64,000 nt of DNA from Chitinophagaceae bacterium. GTDB taxonomy: Bacteria; Bacteroidota; Bacteroidia; Chitinophagales; Chitinophagaceae. The notes beneath the pieces were generated by a model that saw only the letters and a program-made list of their open reading frames with translations, was not told the origin of the DNA and searched no databases. This document shows, piece by piece, positions 24,438 through 32,955 of this stretch; within the stretch, counting starts at the first letter, position 1; each line of letters begins with the position of its first letter. The position numbers and the translations under genes were made by a program. The stretch spans positions 62,001 to 126,000 of the forward strand of contig JAGFIS010000022.1 of assembly GCA_024103425.1 (NCBI GenBank). Direction: 5' to 3'.

Positions 24438-26771
24438 ATGAAGCGACTACTCTTTGCTTTTCTTCTGATAGGATGCGGTACGAGTTCTTCTATCTATTCG
24501 CAGGCTGATTACGGTAAAACGGTTGTGTCCTTTTCGGGGTTGGCTAACGCAGCCATTGAAGACCTGAAGGATGTGCTGAAAGACTATCGTGCAGGGACAA
24601 TCGTATTGCAAAGAGTGCCGTTAGGCGACCGTTCCGGACAGGAGTTTTTTCTGGAGATAAAAGGCAATCAGACTACTATCAGATATACCACGCAGAATTC
24701 ACTTGAGAATGGAATCTATACTTATCTCGATATGCTGGGATTCCGGTGGTATGGTCCGGGAGATAACTGGTTTGTCAGGCCACAGCATTTTCAAAGAGAG
24801 AATTTTGAGGGCAGGTGGATACAACCCTCATTCAGGAACAGAAATTTCTTTGGTACGGGTGGGTTGAGCCTGCCACGAGATCAGACATTTGACCCAACTA
24901 ATACTTTCAAAGCAAAATGGGAAGCCTGGATGCGCAGGAATCGCTTCAATGCAGACTTCCCCGGGGTGGGTCATCAGGGAGAAGCCTTTTATACCAGCAA
25001 TAAAGAGTTGCTCGACAAGAACCCTTCATGGTTTGCGGATGAAAAGGGGAAGAAAGCAGGAAGATTGAAAATCGATAATGCTGCGGCGGTAAAAGCGTAC
25101 AAAGACTGGATACGTACCAAGTACAGAAGTGCTAAAGGCGACTTCATTGTACTGGGCGTTGATCCTGCCGACGGGCGGGGGGGACCCGATGACCCTTTAC
25201 CACCGAAAATGCCCGGAATTGAAAATTATGCGGATAAGTGGTGGTGGCTGGCCAACGAAGTAGCTAAGGATTACGAAAACGATAAGCATGTTGTCGTGAG
25301 TATGTATGCCTATGGTAACGGCCCGGAGAATGCCAAAGTGCCTTCATTTCCTTTGAGAGAAAATGTTTATCCCGTTATCATTCCGTATGCATTTCAAACC
25401 GCCTATCTGCCGGATGAGATGGTAAAAATCTGGGCAGCATCGGTTACGGGAAAGATGGGGATTTATGATTACTGGAATATAACGCAGTGGAGTCACAGCA
25501 CGCCGCAGTTTGATATTTATACCATGGTGCCTAAGCTGAAATTTTGGGTGGAGAATAAAGTCGACGGAGTTTATTTGGAATCGACAAACTCTGCCGGACC
25601 GATGGGTCACGCATTGTGGCTGGCCGGGCAATTGGAGTGGAATATCAATAAAAACCTCGATACACTATATCACCAATATCTGAATGATTGTTTTGGCGAT
25701 GGCGCTCCATACATGAAGAATATGTTTGACAGATGGAGTAAAAATTACCAGGGAGCAGCTGATGTTTCTTTCAGTTTACAGGATCTGAAGAATGCGTCTG
25801 CAGCAGTGAAGAAGGACAGTCCGGAGTGGAAAAGAATAAACGAACTGAAAGCGTACGTACACTATCTGAAGATGTACTACGAACATGACGGCACTCAACA
25901 GAGTAAGGACAAGATTTTCAGATACCTGTACAGCATCCATCATCTGTTGATGGTGCAGACTTCGGCCTTCATCGGGCAGCAGTACATCCCGCCGTTTGAT
26001 AAGGGGAATATTGTTCCGTCCGGAGTGGGAGTTAGAAGATTAACGGCTTCGGATATCGAACAACAGTTTGCCAACGACCTCGCTGTAGTACCGCCTCCAT
26101 ACCAACTTACGAATGTTGAGTTTGACTATGCAAAAGTTCAATACCTCGAACCGATACCCGAACTCTCCTGGCGTTTCGGAGGATTCCAGTGTAATCTGTT
26201 TTTCAGAGCACCATTTACCGGCAGAGTATCTTTGGAAGCAGGGGCTGAGACAACTACTCCCCTTAAAATATTTACAGATGACACCATCATTATCGATGAA
26301 GAGGTCGGTGAAGGTAACTATGACAAAACAGAAACTCTGACTGGCCGGACCTGGAAACTGAAAGCGTTTACATTTGATGTCGAAGAGGGCAAATTCTATC
26401 AGATAAGGACACGATATGGATATAGCCGGGTGAAGATTAATTCGCCGGGAATTGTGATACTGAAGAATCCGGGACTTGCCGACTTTGATAATTACCAGTA
26501 TCCTGTACAATATTTTTACGTTCCTAAGTCGGCCACGGAGATTGTCTTTTATGACAAGGAGCCCGAAGGCACAAATCGCAGAGGATATTTGATTGCTCCA
26601 GATGGTACAAGAATGTTAAGAGAGTCAGCAGGGTTCAAAGATGTATATCGGGTGTCCGTAGCGCCTGAGTACAGGGGAAAATTGTGGACAGCAGATTTTG
26701 GTCATCCCTCCTGGAAGTTTTTGAATATTCCGAATGTTACGAGCTTACAGAAGTTTGGGTATGAGGAGTAG
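24438..26771 (+). CDS. DUF4838-type exported protein, glycoside-hydrolase-like
   Basis: This is a 777-residue exported protein. The N-terminus MKRLLFAFLLIGCGTSSS offers a lipobox (LIGC, cysteine 13), although cleavage after SIYSQA is also possible. Residues 20-130 form the N-terminal alpha/beta domain common to alpha-glucuronidase-like proteins (NGIYTYLDMLGFRWYGPG). A barrel region follows with WMRRNRFNADFPGVGH, FIVLGVDPADG, NGPENAKVPSF and DGVYLESTN, resembling the DUF4838 domain. A C-terminal beta-sandwich is likely (RVSLEAGAETTTPLKIF). Such proteins often occur in glycan-utilisation regions, but no SusC/SusD pair is here. The substrate is unknown. It follows the S9 peptidase by 38 bases. 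Confidence 0.7.
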   Translation: MKRLLFAFLLIGCGTSSSIYSQADYGKTVVSFSGLANAAIEDLKDVLKDYRAGTIVLQRVPLGDRSGQEFFLEIKGNQTTIRYTTQNSLENGIYTYLDMLGFRWYGPGDNWFVRPQHFQRENFEGRWIQPSFRNRNFFGTGGLSLPRDQTFDPTNTFKAKWEAWMRRNRFNADFPGVGHQGEAFYTSNKELLDKNPSWFADEKGKKAGRLKIDNAAAVKAYKDWIRTKYRSAKGDFIVLGVDPADGRGGPDDPLPPKMPGIENYADKWWWLANEVAKDYENDKHVVVSMYAYGNGPENAKVPSFPLRENVYPVIIPYAFQTAYLPDEMVKIWAASVTGKMGIYDYWNITQWSHSTPQFDIYTMVPKLKFWVENKVDGVYLESTNSAGPMGHALWLAGQLEWNINKNLDTLYHQYLNDCFGDGAPYMKNMFDRWSKNYQGAADVSFSLQDLKNASAAVKKDSPEWKRINELKAYVHYLKMYYEHDGTQQSKDKIFRYLYSIHHLLMVQTSAFIGQQYIPPFDKGNIVPSGVGVRRLTASDIEQQFANDLAVVPPPYQLTNVEFDYAKVQYLEPIPELSWRFGGFQCNLFFRAPFTGRVSLEAGAETTTPLKIFTDDTIIIDEEVGEGNYDKTETLTGRTWKLKAFTFDVEEGKFYQIRTRYGYSRVKINSPGIVILKNPGLADFDNYQYPVQYFYVPKSATEIVFYDKEPEGTNRRGYLIAPDGTRMLRESAGFKDVYRVSVAPEYRGKLWTADFGHPSWKFLNIPNVTSLQKFGYEE

Positions 26772-26805
26772 GAGGTTGTTTTGATTATTTAGGTTTTCTG
26801 CCACA

Positions 26806-27002
26806 AAGTTTAAAGGTCTCCACAGATCGCCAAACAACTAAACGCATAACCGACTGAACCTGCATATTCCTATGTGGTTTAAAATTTTTCTACCGCAAAG
26901 TCCACGAAGTGTTTTACACAAAGCGCACAAAGAATTACGTCTGCGAAGTTTAGGGCTCTCCACTTATAGTTAAACGACTAAACGTATAAACAATTAAACC
27001 TG
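26806..27002. repeat. Pair of 57-base imperfect direct repeats ending in octamer arrays
   Basis: Copies at 26806-26862 and 26946-27002 align without gaps at an offset of exactly 140 bases. Each has AGTTTA, a shared CTCTCCAC-like block, and ends in four octamers of consensus TAAACNNN, the last reading AACCTG. The sequence between holds short CGCAAAG/CACAAAG-like words. This fills most of the 255-base gap between convergent genes. No coding frame or terminator was recognised. Confidence 0.75.
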
Positions 27003-27026
27003 ATTCTTTCCCAAGGGATCAACGCG

Positions 27027-28154
27027 TTACTCATAAATCTTACTCAGCAGATGAAAAAGCGAAACATCCTTCTTGTCAAAAGCGAACTCTAATCCCATCT
27101 CCCTGCCGACTTTGTCGAAGGCATCCGAAATACGGTCGTCATCTGAGTTGGAAAAGATTACAATCAGTAGTCCTTTTGAAGGGTTGTGGTAAACGATGTT
27201 GTGAAACCCTGTACTTTCTCCGGAGTGGAATACGGCCTGACTGCCATCCTTCTCTTTAGCCGTGAAAAAACCGTATCCGTAACTCATTTTTTGAGAAATC
27301 TCCTGACGCGGGATAAACGGATCCAGTGGAGAATCTTCGGGAAGCAGTTGATGGTTCCATAGTGCCTTAGCCCATTTCGCGTAGTCGTCTAACGAAGTAT
27401 AGACGCAACCGTCTCCCAGAGTGGCGCTGGTAATACTTTGATCGGCAAATTTCCATGTACCGTCGTTATCGTGATACCCGTATGCTCTGTTGGAGATATC
27501 AAGATCTTTACCCATCATGGTAGAATGGTCCATTTTCAGCGGTTGAAAAATATTTTCGGCTATGTATTGAGGATAGTCCTGACCGGTAATGCTTTTTATA
27601 ACTTCAGTTATCAGACAAAAAGCAGTGTTGGAGTAGCGAAACTTTGTACCCGGTTCGAAGTAGAGGCTGTCAGAGTGACGAATCATTTCCAGCACATCAG
27701 CATCGCTTACCTGTTCTGTCGTTCCTTCAGGAATCAGCGATTCGTAATCTGCAATTCCCGATGAGTGTGTCAGCAGATGCTTCAGGCGAATATCGTCAGT
27801 AAAGGAAGGTAAGCCGGTGAGATACTTTCCGATCGGATCTTCTAAAGAAACCTTTCCTTCTTTAGCCAGCAGTAATAATGACATGGCGGTAAACTGTTTA
27901 CTTACCGACGCCATCCTGAAGTTGGTTTGCGGAGTGACCTTATTTTTTTTGTCTAGATCAGTAAGCCCGAAGCCTTCACTGATGATGGGGCTGCCATTAT
28001 TGATGACCAGCAATGCGGCACCCGGAGCATCCTCGGGATAAATCTCTGCCATAATGTTGTGAAGCTTATCCTTTTGGTTTGAATCTTCCTGACCGTTCCG
28101 GCAACTCATTGCAAAAAACATAATCATAAACAAAGCAGCAGTTCTGTAAGCCAT
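27027..28154 (-). CDS. Serine hydrolase lipoprotein, beta-lactamase/penicillin-binding-like
   Basis: This 375-residue class C beta-lactamase-related protein is probably a periplasmic or surface esterase or D-aminopeptidase, not a resistance enzyme. The N-terminus has a lipobox with cysteine 18 (FFAMSC). Active-site motifs are S83-V-S-K86 (SxxK), YSN in FRYSNTAFC, and HSG in VFHSGESTG. The N-terminal sheet contains GAALLVINNGSPIISEGFG, typical of the family. It starts 14 bases after the NagX-like acyltransferase gene, so the two form an operon, perhaps with galM-galK further upstream. Confidence 0.85.
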   Translation of the reverse strand: MAYRTAALFMIMFFAMSCRNGQEDSNQKDKLHNIMAEIYPEDAPGAALLVINNGSPIISEGFGLTDLDKKNKVTPQTNFRMASVSKQFTAMSLLLLAKEGKVSLEDPIGKYLTGLPSFTDDIRLKHLLTHSSGIADYESLIPEGTTEQVSDADVLEMIRHSDSLYFEPGTKFRYSNTAFCLITEVIKSITGQDYPQYIAENIFQPLKMDHSTMMGKDLDISNRAYGYHDNDGTWKFADQSITSATLGDGCVYTSLDDYAKWAKALWNHQLLPEDSPLDPFIPRQEISQKMSYGYGFFTAKEKDGSQAVFHSGESTGFHNIVYHNPSKGLLIVIFSNSDDDRISDAFDKVGREMGLEFAFDKKDVSLFHLLSKIYE

Positions 28155-28168
28155 ACCTGTTTTTATTT

Positions 28169-29380
28169 TTAGACTTTGATATAAATTTTCTTCTTATCCA
28201 TCCAATAAACAATCAGCCACATACATATAATCCATATGAGCGCATATAAAAGTGATCCTGCTTTCAGATTGTCGGGGAATACCGGTTTGCAGATATGCTG
28301 ATAAAACCATCCGAGCGGTGTAGTGAAGATGGTGGAGCCGTCATCCCTGGCTCCGTTAGCGATTCTGATAAGGCCTGTAAAGCGCGGAATGAATGCTGAT
28401 AACACGAAGATGAACAACGGATTCTTTCCGAAGACATCGAAGAATTTAGCAAGCCAACCTTTCCTGCCTTTCAGTTCAATCATGTAAATCATAACCCCGA
28501 TGATCGTCATTGCCAGCCCGGTTGTGTACACAACATAGGAACTGGTCCAGATTTTCTTGTTGATAGGGAAGGTCATATCCCAGATATAACCGGCAAACAT
28601 CAGCACCAATCCGCCAACAAGAATGCCGTTCACCATCTCGGGTGTCTTTCCTTTTTTGATAATGTAGTCGCCGCACAGGTATCCGAAGATGACTTGTGCA
28701 ACCGGCCCAAAGGAGCTCATGATTCCTTCGGGGTCAAACGCCAGTGCGACTCCGTCTCTGACCTCGCCGTGATACATATGATGCGCACCGAGGATTGCCT
28801 TGTCGATATCTGTTCCGAACCATCCGTAGATGCTGTATGGATCTGCAGGATTCATGATGAGGCAGAGGAACCAGTAGAAAAACAGTATTACACACGCTGC
28901 AATAAATGACCCCCTTATCTTGAAGAAGTAAATAATCACTGCTGCAAAGAAATAAGCTACAGCTATTCTCTGCAGTACGCCCATAATCCGGATTCCGTAA
29001 AGCTCGCCGTCACTGCCGATGTAACTCCAGGGTTTGAAGACAATCGAATCTCCCTGCCATTTTACAAAGGGCAACCAGTTGAGACAGAGCCCGATTAAAA
29101 AGATGAGAATAGTTCTTTTAATAACCTTTTTCCAGAATGCTGCGGCACCTGCCTGCTCCAGCCTCGGCATCACGAATGCGAAGGCGTTACCGACTGCGAA
29201 CAGAAAGAAAGGATATACTAAATCTGTCGGCGTCAATCCATGCCATTCGGCGTGTTCGAGTGGTGCGTAAATGTGCGACCATGTGCCGGGATTATTCACC
29301 ATAATCATCAGGGCAATCGTTGCACCGCGAAAGACGTCGAGAGAGTAGAAGCGTTGTTTGGTTTTTATTTCACTGAGCAT
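28169..29380 (-). CDS. NagX/HGSNAT-like membrane acyltransferase (DUF5009 type)
   Basis: This inner-membrane protein of 403 residues and about ten membrane segments is related to heparan-alpha-glucosaminide N-acetyltransferase. The hallmark N-terminal region is present: RFYSLDVFRGATIALMIMVN, then EHAEWHGLTPTDLVYP with the histidine considered catalytic in the family, and PFFLFAVGNAFAF. Further segments include LQRIAVAYFFAAV. Bacterial relatives (NagX) are found with amino-sugar uptake genes and probably acylate or transport hexosamines. Here it lies downstream of galK and upstream of a serine hydrolase gene. A one-mismatch -7 element on the minus strand (plus-strand CGAATTTA, 29424-29431) may give it a separate promoter. 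Confidence 0.8.
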   Translation of the reverse strand: MLSEIKTKQRFYSLDVFRGATIALMIMVNNPGTWSHIYAPLEHAEWHGLTPTDLVYPFFLFAVGNAFAFVMPRLEQAGAAAFWKKVIKRTILIFLIGLCLNWLPFVKWQGDSIVFKPWSYIGSDGELYGIRIMGVLQRIAVAYFFAAVIIYFFKIRGSFIAACVILFFYWFLCLIMNPADPYSIYGWFGTDIDKAILGAHHMYHGEVRDGVALAFDPEGIMSSFGPVAQVIFGYLCGDYIIKKGKTPEMVNGILVGGLVLMFAGYIWDMTFPINKKIWTSSYVVYTTGLAMTIIGVMIYMIELKGRKGWLAKFFDVFGKNPLFIFVLSAFIPRFTGLIRIANGARDDGSTIFTTPLGWFYQHICKPVFPDNLKAGSLLYALIWIICMWLIVYWMDKKKIYIKV

Positions 29381-29488
29381 AAGAGAGGGATGAATGATTG
29401 AAAGTGGCGTGAAAAAAGACGTTCGAATTTAGATAAGTTTCAGCAACATCTCTAAAAAAATCCGTGAGTGGAAACGAGCAGAAAAGAA

Positions 29489-30643
29489 TTATCCAATGCG
29501 TGAAGTGCCATTGCCGGTACTAACTCTGTATGCCTTTGCTTCGATATCGAACTTCTTTTTGTAAGCATCAATGGATGCTTCCACAAAGTCGTCGAGGGCT
29601 GATGACTTAACGAGATTGATAGTGCAACCACCGAACCCGCCGCCCATCATCCGTGAACCGGCAATATCGGGATTGATGCGTGCCAGGTTGACGAGGAAGT
29701 CGAGTTCTTCACAACTTACTTCATAAAGACTACTCAGTCCGTCGTGAGAGCCGAACATCAGCTTACCGAAGGCTTCTAACCTGCGCTCTTTGAGATAGGA
29801 TGCGGCTTTGATGGTACGTTGGATTTCTCCAACAATGAAGGTGGCTCTCTTAAATACCACTTTACCCATTTCTTTTTCGAACTCCCTCAGATCGGCAGGA
29901 TCTTTTACATCTCTGTATGAATTGTATCGGCCGCTCCTCTGTAAAACTTTCAAACCTCCCTCGCTTTCATTTCTGCGGGTGTTGTAAGCAGAAGATGCCA
30001 GGGAGTGGTGTACACAGGAGTTGATAAGTACGAGGCTGTAGCCTTCTGTCTCGAGTGGTATGTAAGTATGGTCAATATCGCGGCAGTCGAGCAGAATAGC
30101 TTTGTTCTCCTGGCCCAGCATGTTCGCATATTGATCCATAATACCACACTTCACCCCGGGGAAACCGTGCTCTGCTTTTTGACAGAGAAAAGCCAGCTCT
30201 TTTCGTGAGAGTCCAAGATCGAATATCTCATTCAACCCGAATGCAAGTCCGCCTTCAAGAGCAGCAGATGACGAAAGACCGGCACCGACTGGGAGGTTTC
30301 CGCTAAAGGCACAATCAAAGCCTTTGATTTCTTCTCCCGCTTTTTGAAATTCATCCACTACACCGAGCACATAATTCTTCCAGCTGCCTGCGGCATGGAT
30401 ATCAGTGAGCTGCGTTTCGTATTCCTCATTATAGTCTTTTGAAAAGAACCGGATGCGGTCTGACCCATTTTCGGCAATGGCGAAGAAAATACCTTTATCA
30501 ATCGCGCAGGGCATTACAAACCCATCGTTGTAATCAATATGTTCACCAATCAGGTTGATTCTTCCCGGGGAGAAGTAAAGTCCGGGATCATTACCATACT
30601 TGCTGATAAATATTTCTTTTATTTCTTCGGCCATTTTATCCAT
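29489..30643 (-). CDS. galK: Galactokinase
   Basis: This enzyme phosphorylates galactose to galactose 1-phosphate in the Leloir pathway. The 384-residue GHMP kinase has the galactokinase signature PGRINLIGEHIDYNDG near residue 23, the phosphate-binding loop LPVGAGLSSSAALEGG, and the C-terminal motif MMGGGFGGCTINLV. Length and motif order are canonical. It is 12 bases downstream of galM, so the two are co-transcribed. galT and galE are not in the window. Downstream lie the NagX-like gene and a serine hydrolase on the same strand. Confidence 0.95.
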   Translation of the reverse strand: MDKMAEEIKEIFISKYGNDPGLYFSPGRINLIGEHIDYNDGFVMPCAIDKGIFFAIAENGSDRIRFFSKDYNEEYETQLTDIHAAGSWKNYVLGVVDEFQKAGEEIKGFDCAFSGNLPVGAGLSSSAALEGGLAFGLNEIFDLGLSRKELAFLCQKAEHGFPGVKCGIMDQYANMLGQENKAILLDCRDIDHTYIPLETEGYSLVLINSCVHHSLASSAYNTRRNESEGGLKVLQRSGRYNSYRDVKDPADLREFEKEMGKVVFKRATFIVGEIQRTIKAASYLKERRLEAFGKLMFGSHDGLSSLYEVSCEELDFLVNLARINPDIAGSRMMGGGFGGCTINLVKSSALDDFVEASIDAYKKKFDIEAKAYRVSTGNGTSRIG

Positions 30644-30655
30644 AATACGGGCAAT

Positions 30656-31609
30656 TTATAAAAAGTGAATTTTATAGGCCGTTTCGAAAGTTGCCTGTTC
30701 GCCGGCTTGAAGTGTCAGATATCCGTCGCCCATATTAAAGGCATTAGGCTGGCCGCTCAGGTTTTCAATGGCAATGCTCCTGCGATGGTCGGGGGTATAA
30801 ATCTGCAGGATGGGGTATGAACGTGAAGGGAAGATCTGTAACTCGTAACCTGCGTTTTTATTTCTCAGTACACACAAAGGCTGGCACTCCTGAAAATCCA
30901 GCACAAAGGAGTTGTCGAGATGAATGTCGCCGATGATGGTAAGAGCATCAAAAGTCCTGTCCTCTGTTTTTTCACCTGTCGGCAGCAGTTCATTGTCAAA
31001 GACAAGTTTGCCGGTTGACTGAAATTCCATTTCGAGATGGTCCACCTTGTCACCTAAATCAAAGTACGGATGCCACCCGTCCTGGATAGGAATAAGTCCG
31101 GTAGTTTTATTAATGATTTCCGTCTTCAGACTAAGGATACAATTGCGCTCTAACTTCCAGGTTACAGTACTGTCATAATCGAACGGGTAGCCTTTATTTT
31201 CAGAACGGTATTCATATCGCATGGTGACCTCTGCATGATTTTCATCTGATAATTGTGAAATAACAGAATAAGCTTTGTTATAAATCAGTCCGTGAATAGC
31301 ATGACCGTCGAGTTCGCGTCCTACTATTTTGTATTCAGTCCCGGCAAAAGAATAGGTGCTGTTGCGCAGTCGACACACGAAAGGTGAGAGCTTGCATCCT
31401 TTATAGCCCAGCGATTCACACTTTTCGTCGAATTCCTGCTTAGATTGGTAGTGGTCGATAATCTGAATGGATTTCTCTTCATTCTTTACTCCAAAAGTGT
31501 GGAGGGAGGCGCCGCATGCGGGAATGATTTCTGCAAAACAACCTGTGGATTGATCTTCTAAAACAAGGATTGAAAAACCGTTTTCTTCTTTTGACCGGAT
31601 AGTGAACAT
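30656..31609 (-). CDS. galM: Aldose 1-epimerase family protein
   Basis: This protein interconverts alpha- and beta-anomers of galactose or related aldoses, feeding galactokinase. The product from the ATG at 31609 is 317 residues of mostly beta structure. Family landmarks are CKLSPFVCRLRNSTY (arginine of the substrate site), LDGHAIHGLIYNK (the conserved histidine region) and PIQDGWHPYFDLG (the second histidine). ENLSGQPNAFNMGDG matches the C-terminal 'EPxSxxPNAFN' element. I reject the in-frame TTG at 31630 because it overlaps an exact -7 promoter element. Some epimerase relatives act on other sugars, but the galK neighbour supports galactose. Confidence 0.85.
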   Translation of the reverse strand: MFTIRSKEENGFSILVLEDQSTGCFAEIIPACGASLHTFGVKNEEKSIQIIDHYQSKQEFDEKCESLGYKGCKLSPFVCRLRNSTYSFAGTEYKIVGRELDGHAIHGLIYNKAYSVISQLSDENHAEVTMRYEYRSENKGYPFDYDSTVTWKLERNCILSLKTEIINKTTGLIPIQDGWHPYFDLGDKVDHLEMEFQSTGKLVFDNELLPTGEKTEDRTFDALTIIGDIHLDNSFVLDFQECQPLCVLRNKNAGYELQIFPSRSYPILQIYTPDHRRSIAIENLSGQPNAFNMGDGYLTLQAGEQATFETAYKIHFL

Positions 31610-31627
31610 CTGATTTTTTTGAGAGCA

Positions 31628-31635
31628 CAAACTTA
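31628..31635 (-). promoter_or_regulatory. Bacteroidota -7 element for galM-galK
   Basis: The plus strand reads CAAACTTA, which is TAAGTTTG on the minus strand, an exact TAnnTTTG match. Transcription would start near 31622, about a dozen bases before the ATG at 31609. It settles the galM start. Confidence 0.6.
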
Positions 31636-31746
31636 ATTAATTCGATTCCAATAAAACGAGTCCGGTGATAATCGGAATCAGACAACCGGAGAATAGAAAT
31701 CCGTTAAACGGTTATGTTCGGCACGGATTCTGCTTAATTTAGCTTT

Positions 31747-32343
31747 ATGAATTTTCTGGCGCATGCTTATTTGTCTTTTGGTGAAGGGGCGATTCTTGCC
31801 GGCAATATGATCAGCGATTTTGTGAAGGGAAAAAAGAAGTTTGATTATTCGGAAGGTATTCAGAAAGGCATCGCCTTGCACCGTATGATTGATACTTTTA
31901 CCGATGAGCATCCCGCCACTGCAGAAGCTAAAGCATTCTTCAGGAAAGATTATCGACTTTATGCAGGTGCTTTTGTAGATGTGGTTTACGATCATTTTCT
32001 CGCCAATGACCGGTCGATTTTTACTTCAGAAGAAGCTTTATATGAATTCACTCAGGGCACTTATGCATTACTCGACAATTTCAAAGAATCTTTCCCTCCG
32101 GTTTTTTCTTATATGTTCGGTTATATGAAAAAAGACAACTGGTTGTATAATTACAAGACTAAGGAAGGTGTCCGCAAGAGTTTTGGCGGACTGGTGAGGA
32201 GGGCCGAATTCATGGACGATGCCTCTATGGCTGCGGATATATTGGATAAAAACTATACGGAATTACAGAATTGTTATAACCGTTTTTTCTCCGACGTACA
32301 TGCCTTTGCGAAACAGACTTTGATGCAACTAAACGCTGGGTAA
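31747..32343 (+). CDS. ACP phosphodiesterase family protein (AcpH-like, DUF479)
   Basis: This 198-residue protein belongs to the family of E. coli AcpH, which removes 4'-phosphopantetheine from acyl carrier protein. Conserved features are MNFLAHAYLS at the N-terminus, GNMISDFVKGK, LHRMIDTFTDEHP and YDHFLANDRS, an HD-type arrangement of histidines and aspartates that could bind metal. Length is normal. It is divergent from galM. A one-mismatch -7 element, TAATTTAG at 31735-31742, ends four bases before the ATG. Confidence 0.8.
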   Translation: MNFLAHAYLSFGEGAILAGNMISDFVKGKKKFDYSEGIQKGIALHRMIDTFTDEHPATAEAKAFFRKDYRLYAGAFVDVVYDHFLANDRSIFTSEEALYEFTQGTYALLDNFKESFPPVFSYMFGYMKKDNWLYNYKTKEGVRKSFGGLVRRAEFMDDASMAADILDKNYTELQNCYNRFFSDVHAFAKQTLMQLNAG

Positions 32344-32350
32344 AACATTC

Positions 32351-32358
32351 TATATTTG
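32351..32358 (+). promoter_or_regulatory. Bacteroidota -7 element of the DUF2911 gene
   Basis: TATATTTG, an exact TAnnTTTG match, lies 16 bases upstream of the ATG at 32375 and just after the stop of the preceding gene. Confidence 0.6.
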
Positions 32359-32374
32359 CATAACACTAGACTTT

Positions 32375-32941
32375 ATGAAAATCAGAACCCTCATTTTTTT
32401 ATTCTTTCTTTTTGCAGCGACAGTACTCAATGCACAAACGGCTAATGTATTGCCGCCTGTAGATCAGTCGCCACTGGATTTAAGTTATTTTCCGGCGGAC
32501 TATCCGATCATGAAAATTCAAAACAAGGCACCTGCTTCTCCTGTGATGCGGGTACTGTACAGTCGTCCACACGCTGGAGGCAGAATCATTTTCGGAGGAT
32601 TGATAGATTATGGTGATGTATGGAGGCTGGGAGCTAATGAAGCAACTGAAATCGATTTTTACAGAGACGTAAAAATTGGCGGTAAAACAGTAAAGAAAGG
32701 CAGGTACACATTGTATGCAATTCCTGCACAGGATAAATGGACTTTTATCATCAACCGAGAAATCGATGTATGGGGGGCGTTCAAGTACAACGCGTCTAAA
32801 GACGTGGTAAGGGTTACAGTGCCCACTTCTAAGAATGACCATGTTGAAGACCTCACTATGTTGTTTACAAAGACCAATACAGGTGCTACTCTTGATGTAT
32901 ATTGGGAGACTACCAAAGCGAGTCTGCCTATTAATTTTTAA
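32375..32941 (+). CDS. DUF2911 exported protein
   Basis: This 188-residue protein has a signal peptide (residues 1-20, ending VLNAQT) and a compact beta-rich domain typical of DUF2911: SPVMRVLYSRPHAGGR, GDVWRLGANEATEIDF, KKGRYTLYAIP and KWTFIINREIDVWG. The function of the family is unknown; it is common and often multi-copy in Bacteroidota. It is followed 14 bases later by a transsulfuration enzyme gene, so the two are probably on one transcript. Confidence 0.85.
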   Translation: MKIRTLIFLFFLFAATVLNAQTANVLPPVDQSPLDLSYFPADYPIMKIQNKAPASPVMRVLYSRPHAGGRIIFGGLIDYGDVWRLGANEATEIDFYRDVKIGGKTVKKGRYTLYAIPAQDKWTFIINREIDVWGAFKYNASKDVVRVTVPTSKNDHVEDLTMLFTKTNTGATLDVYWETTKASLPINF

Positions 32942-32955
32942 AACCGAATTGAATC

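Noticed and set aside
26806..27002. CRISPR-like or attachment-site pair
   Set aside because: Only two copies, degenerate, with no integrase or cas gene; no tRNA lies nearby.
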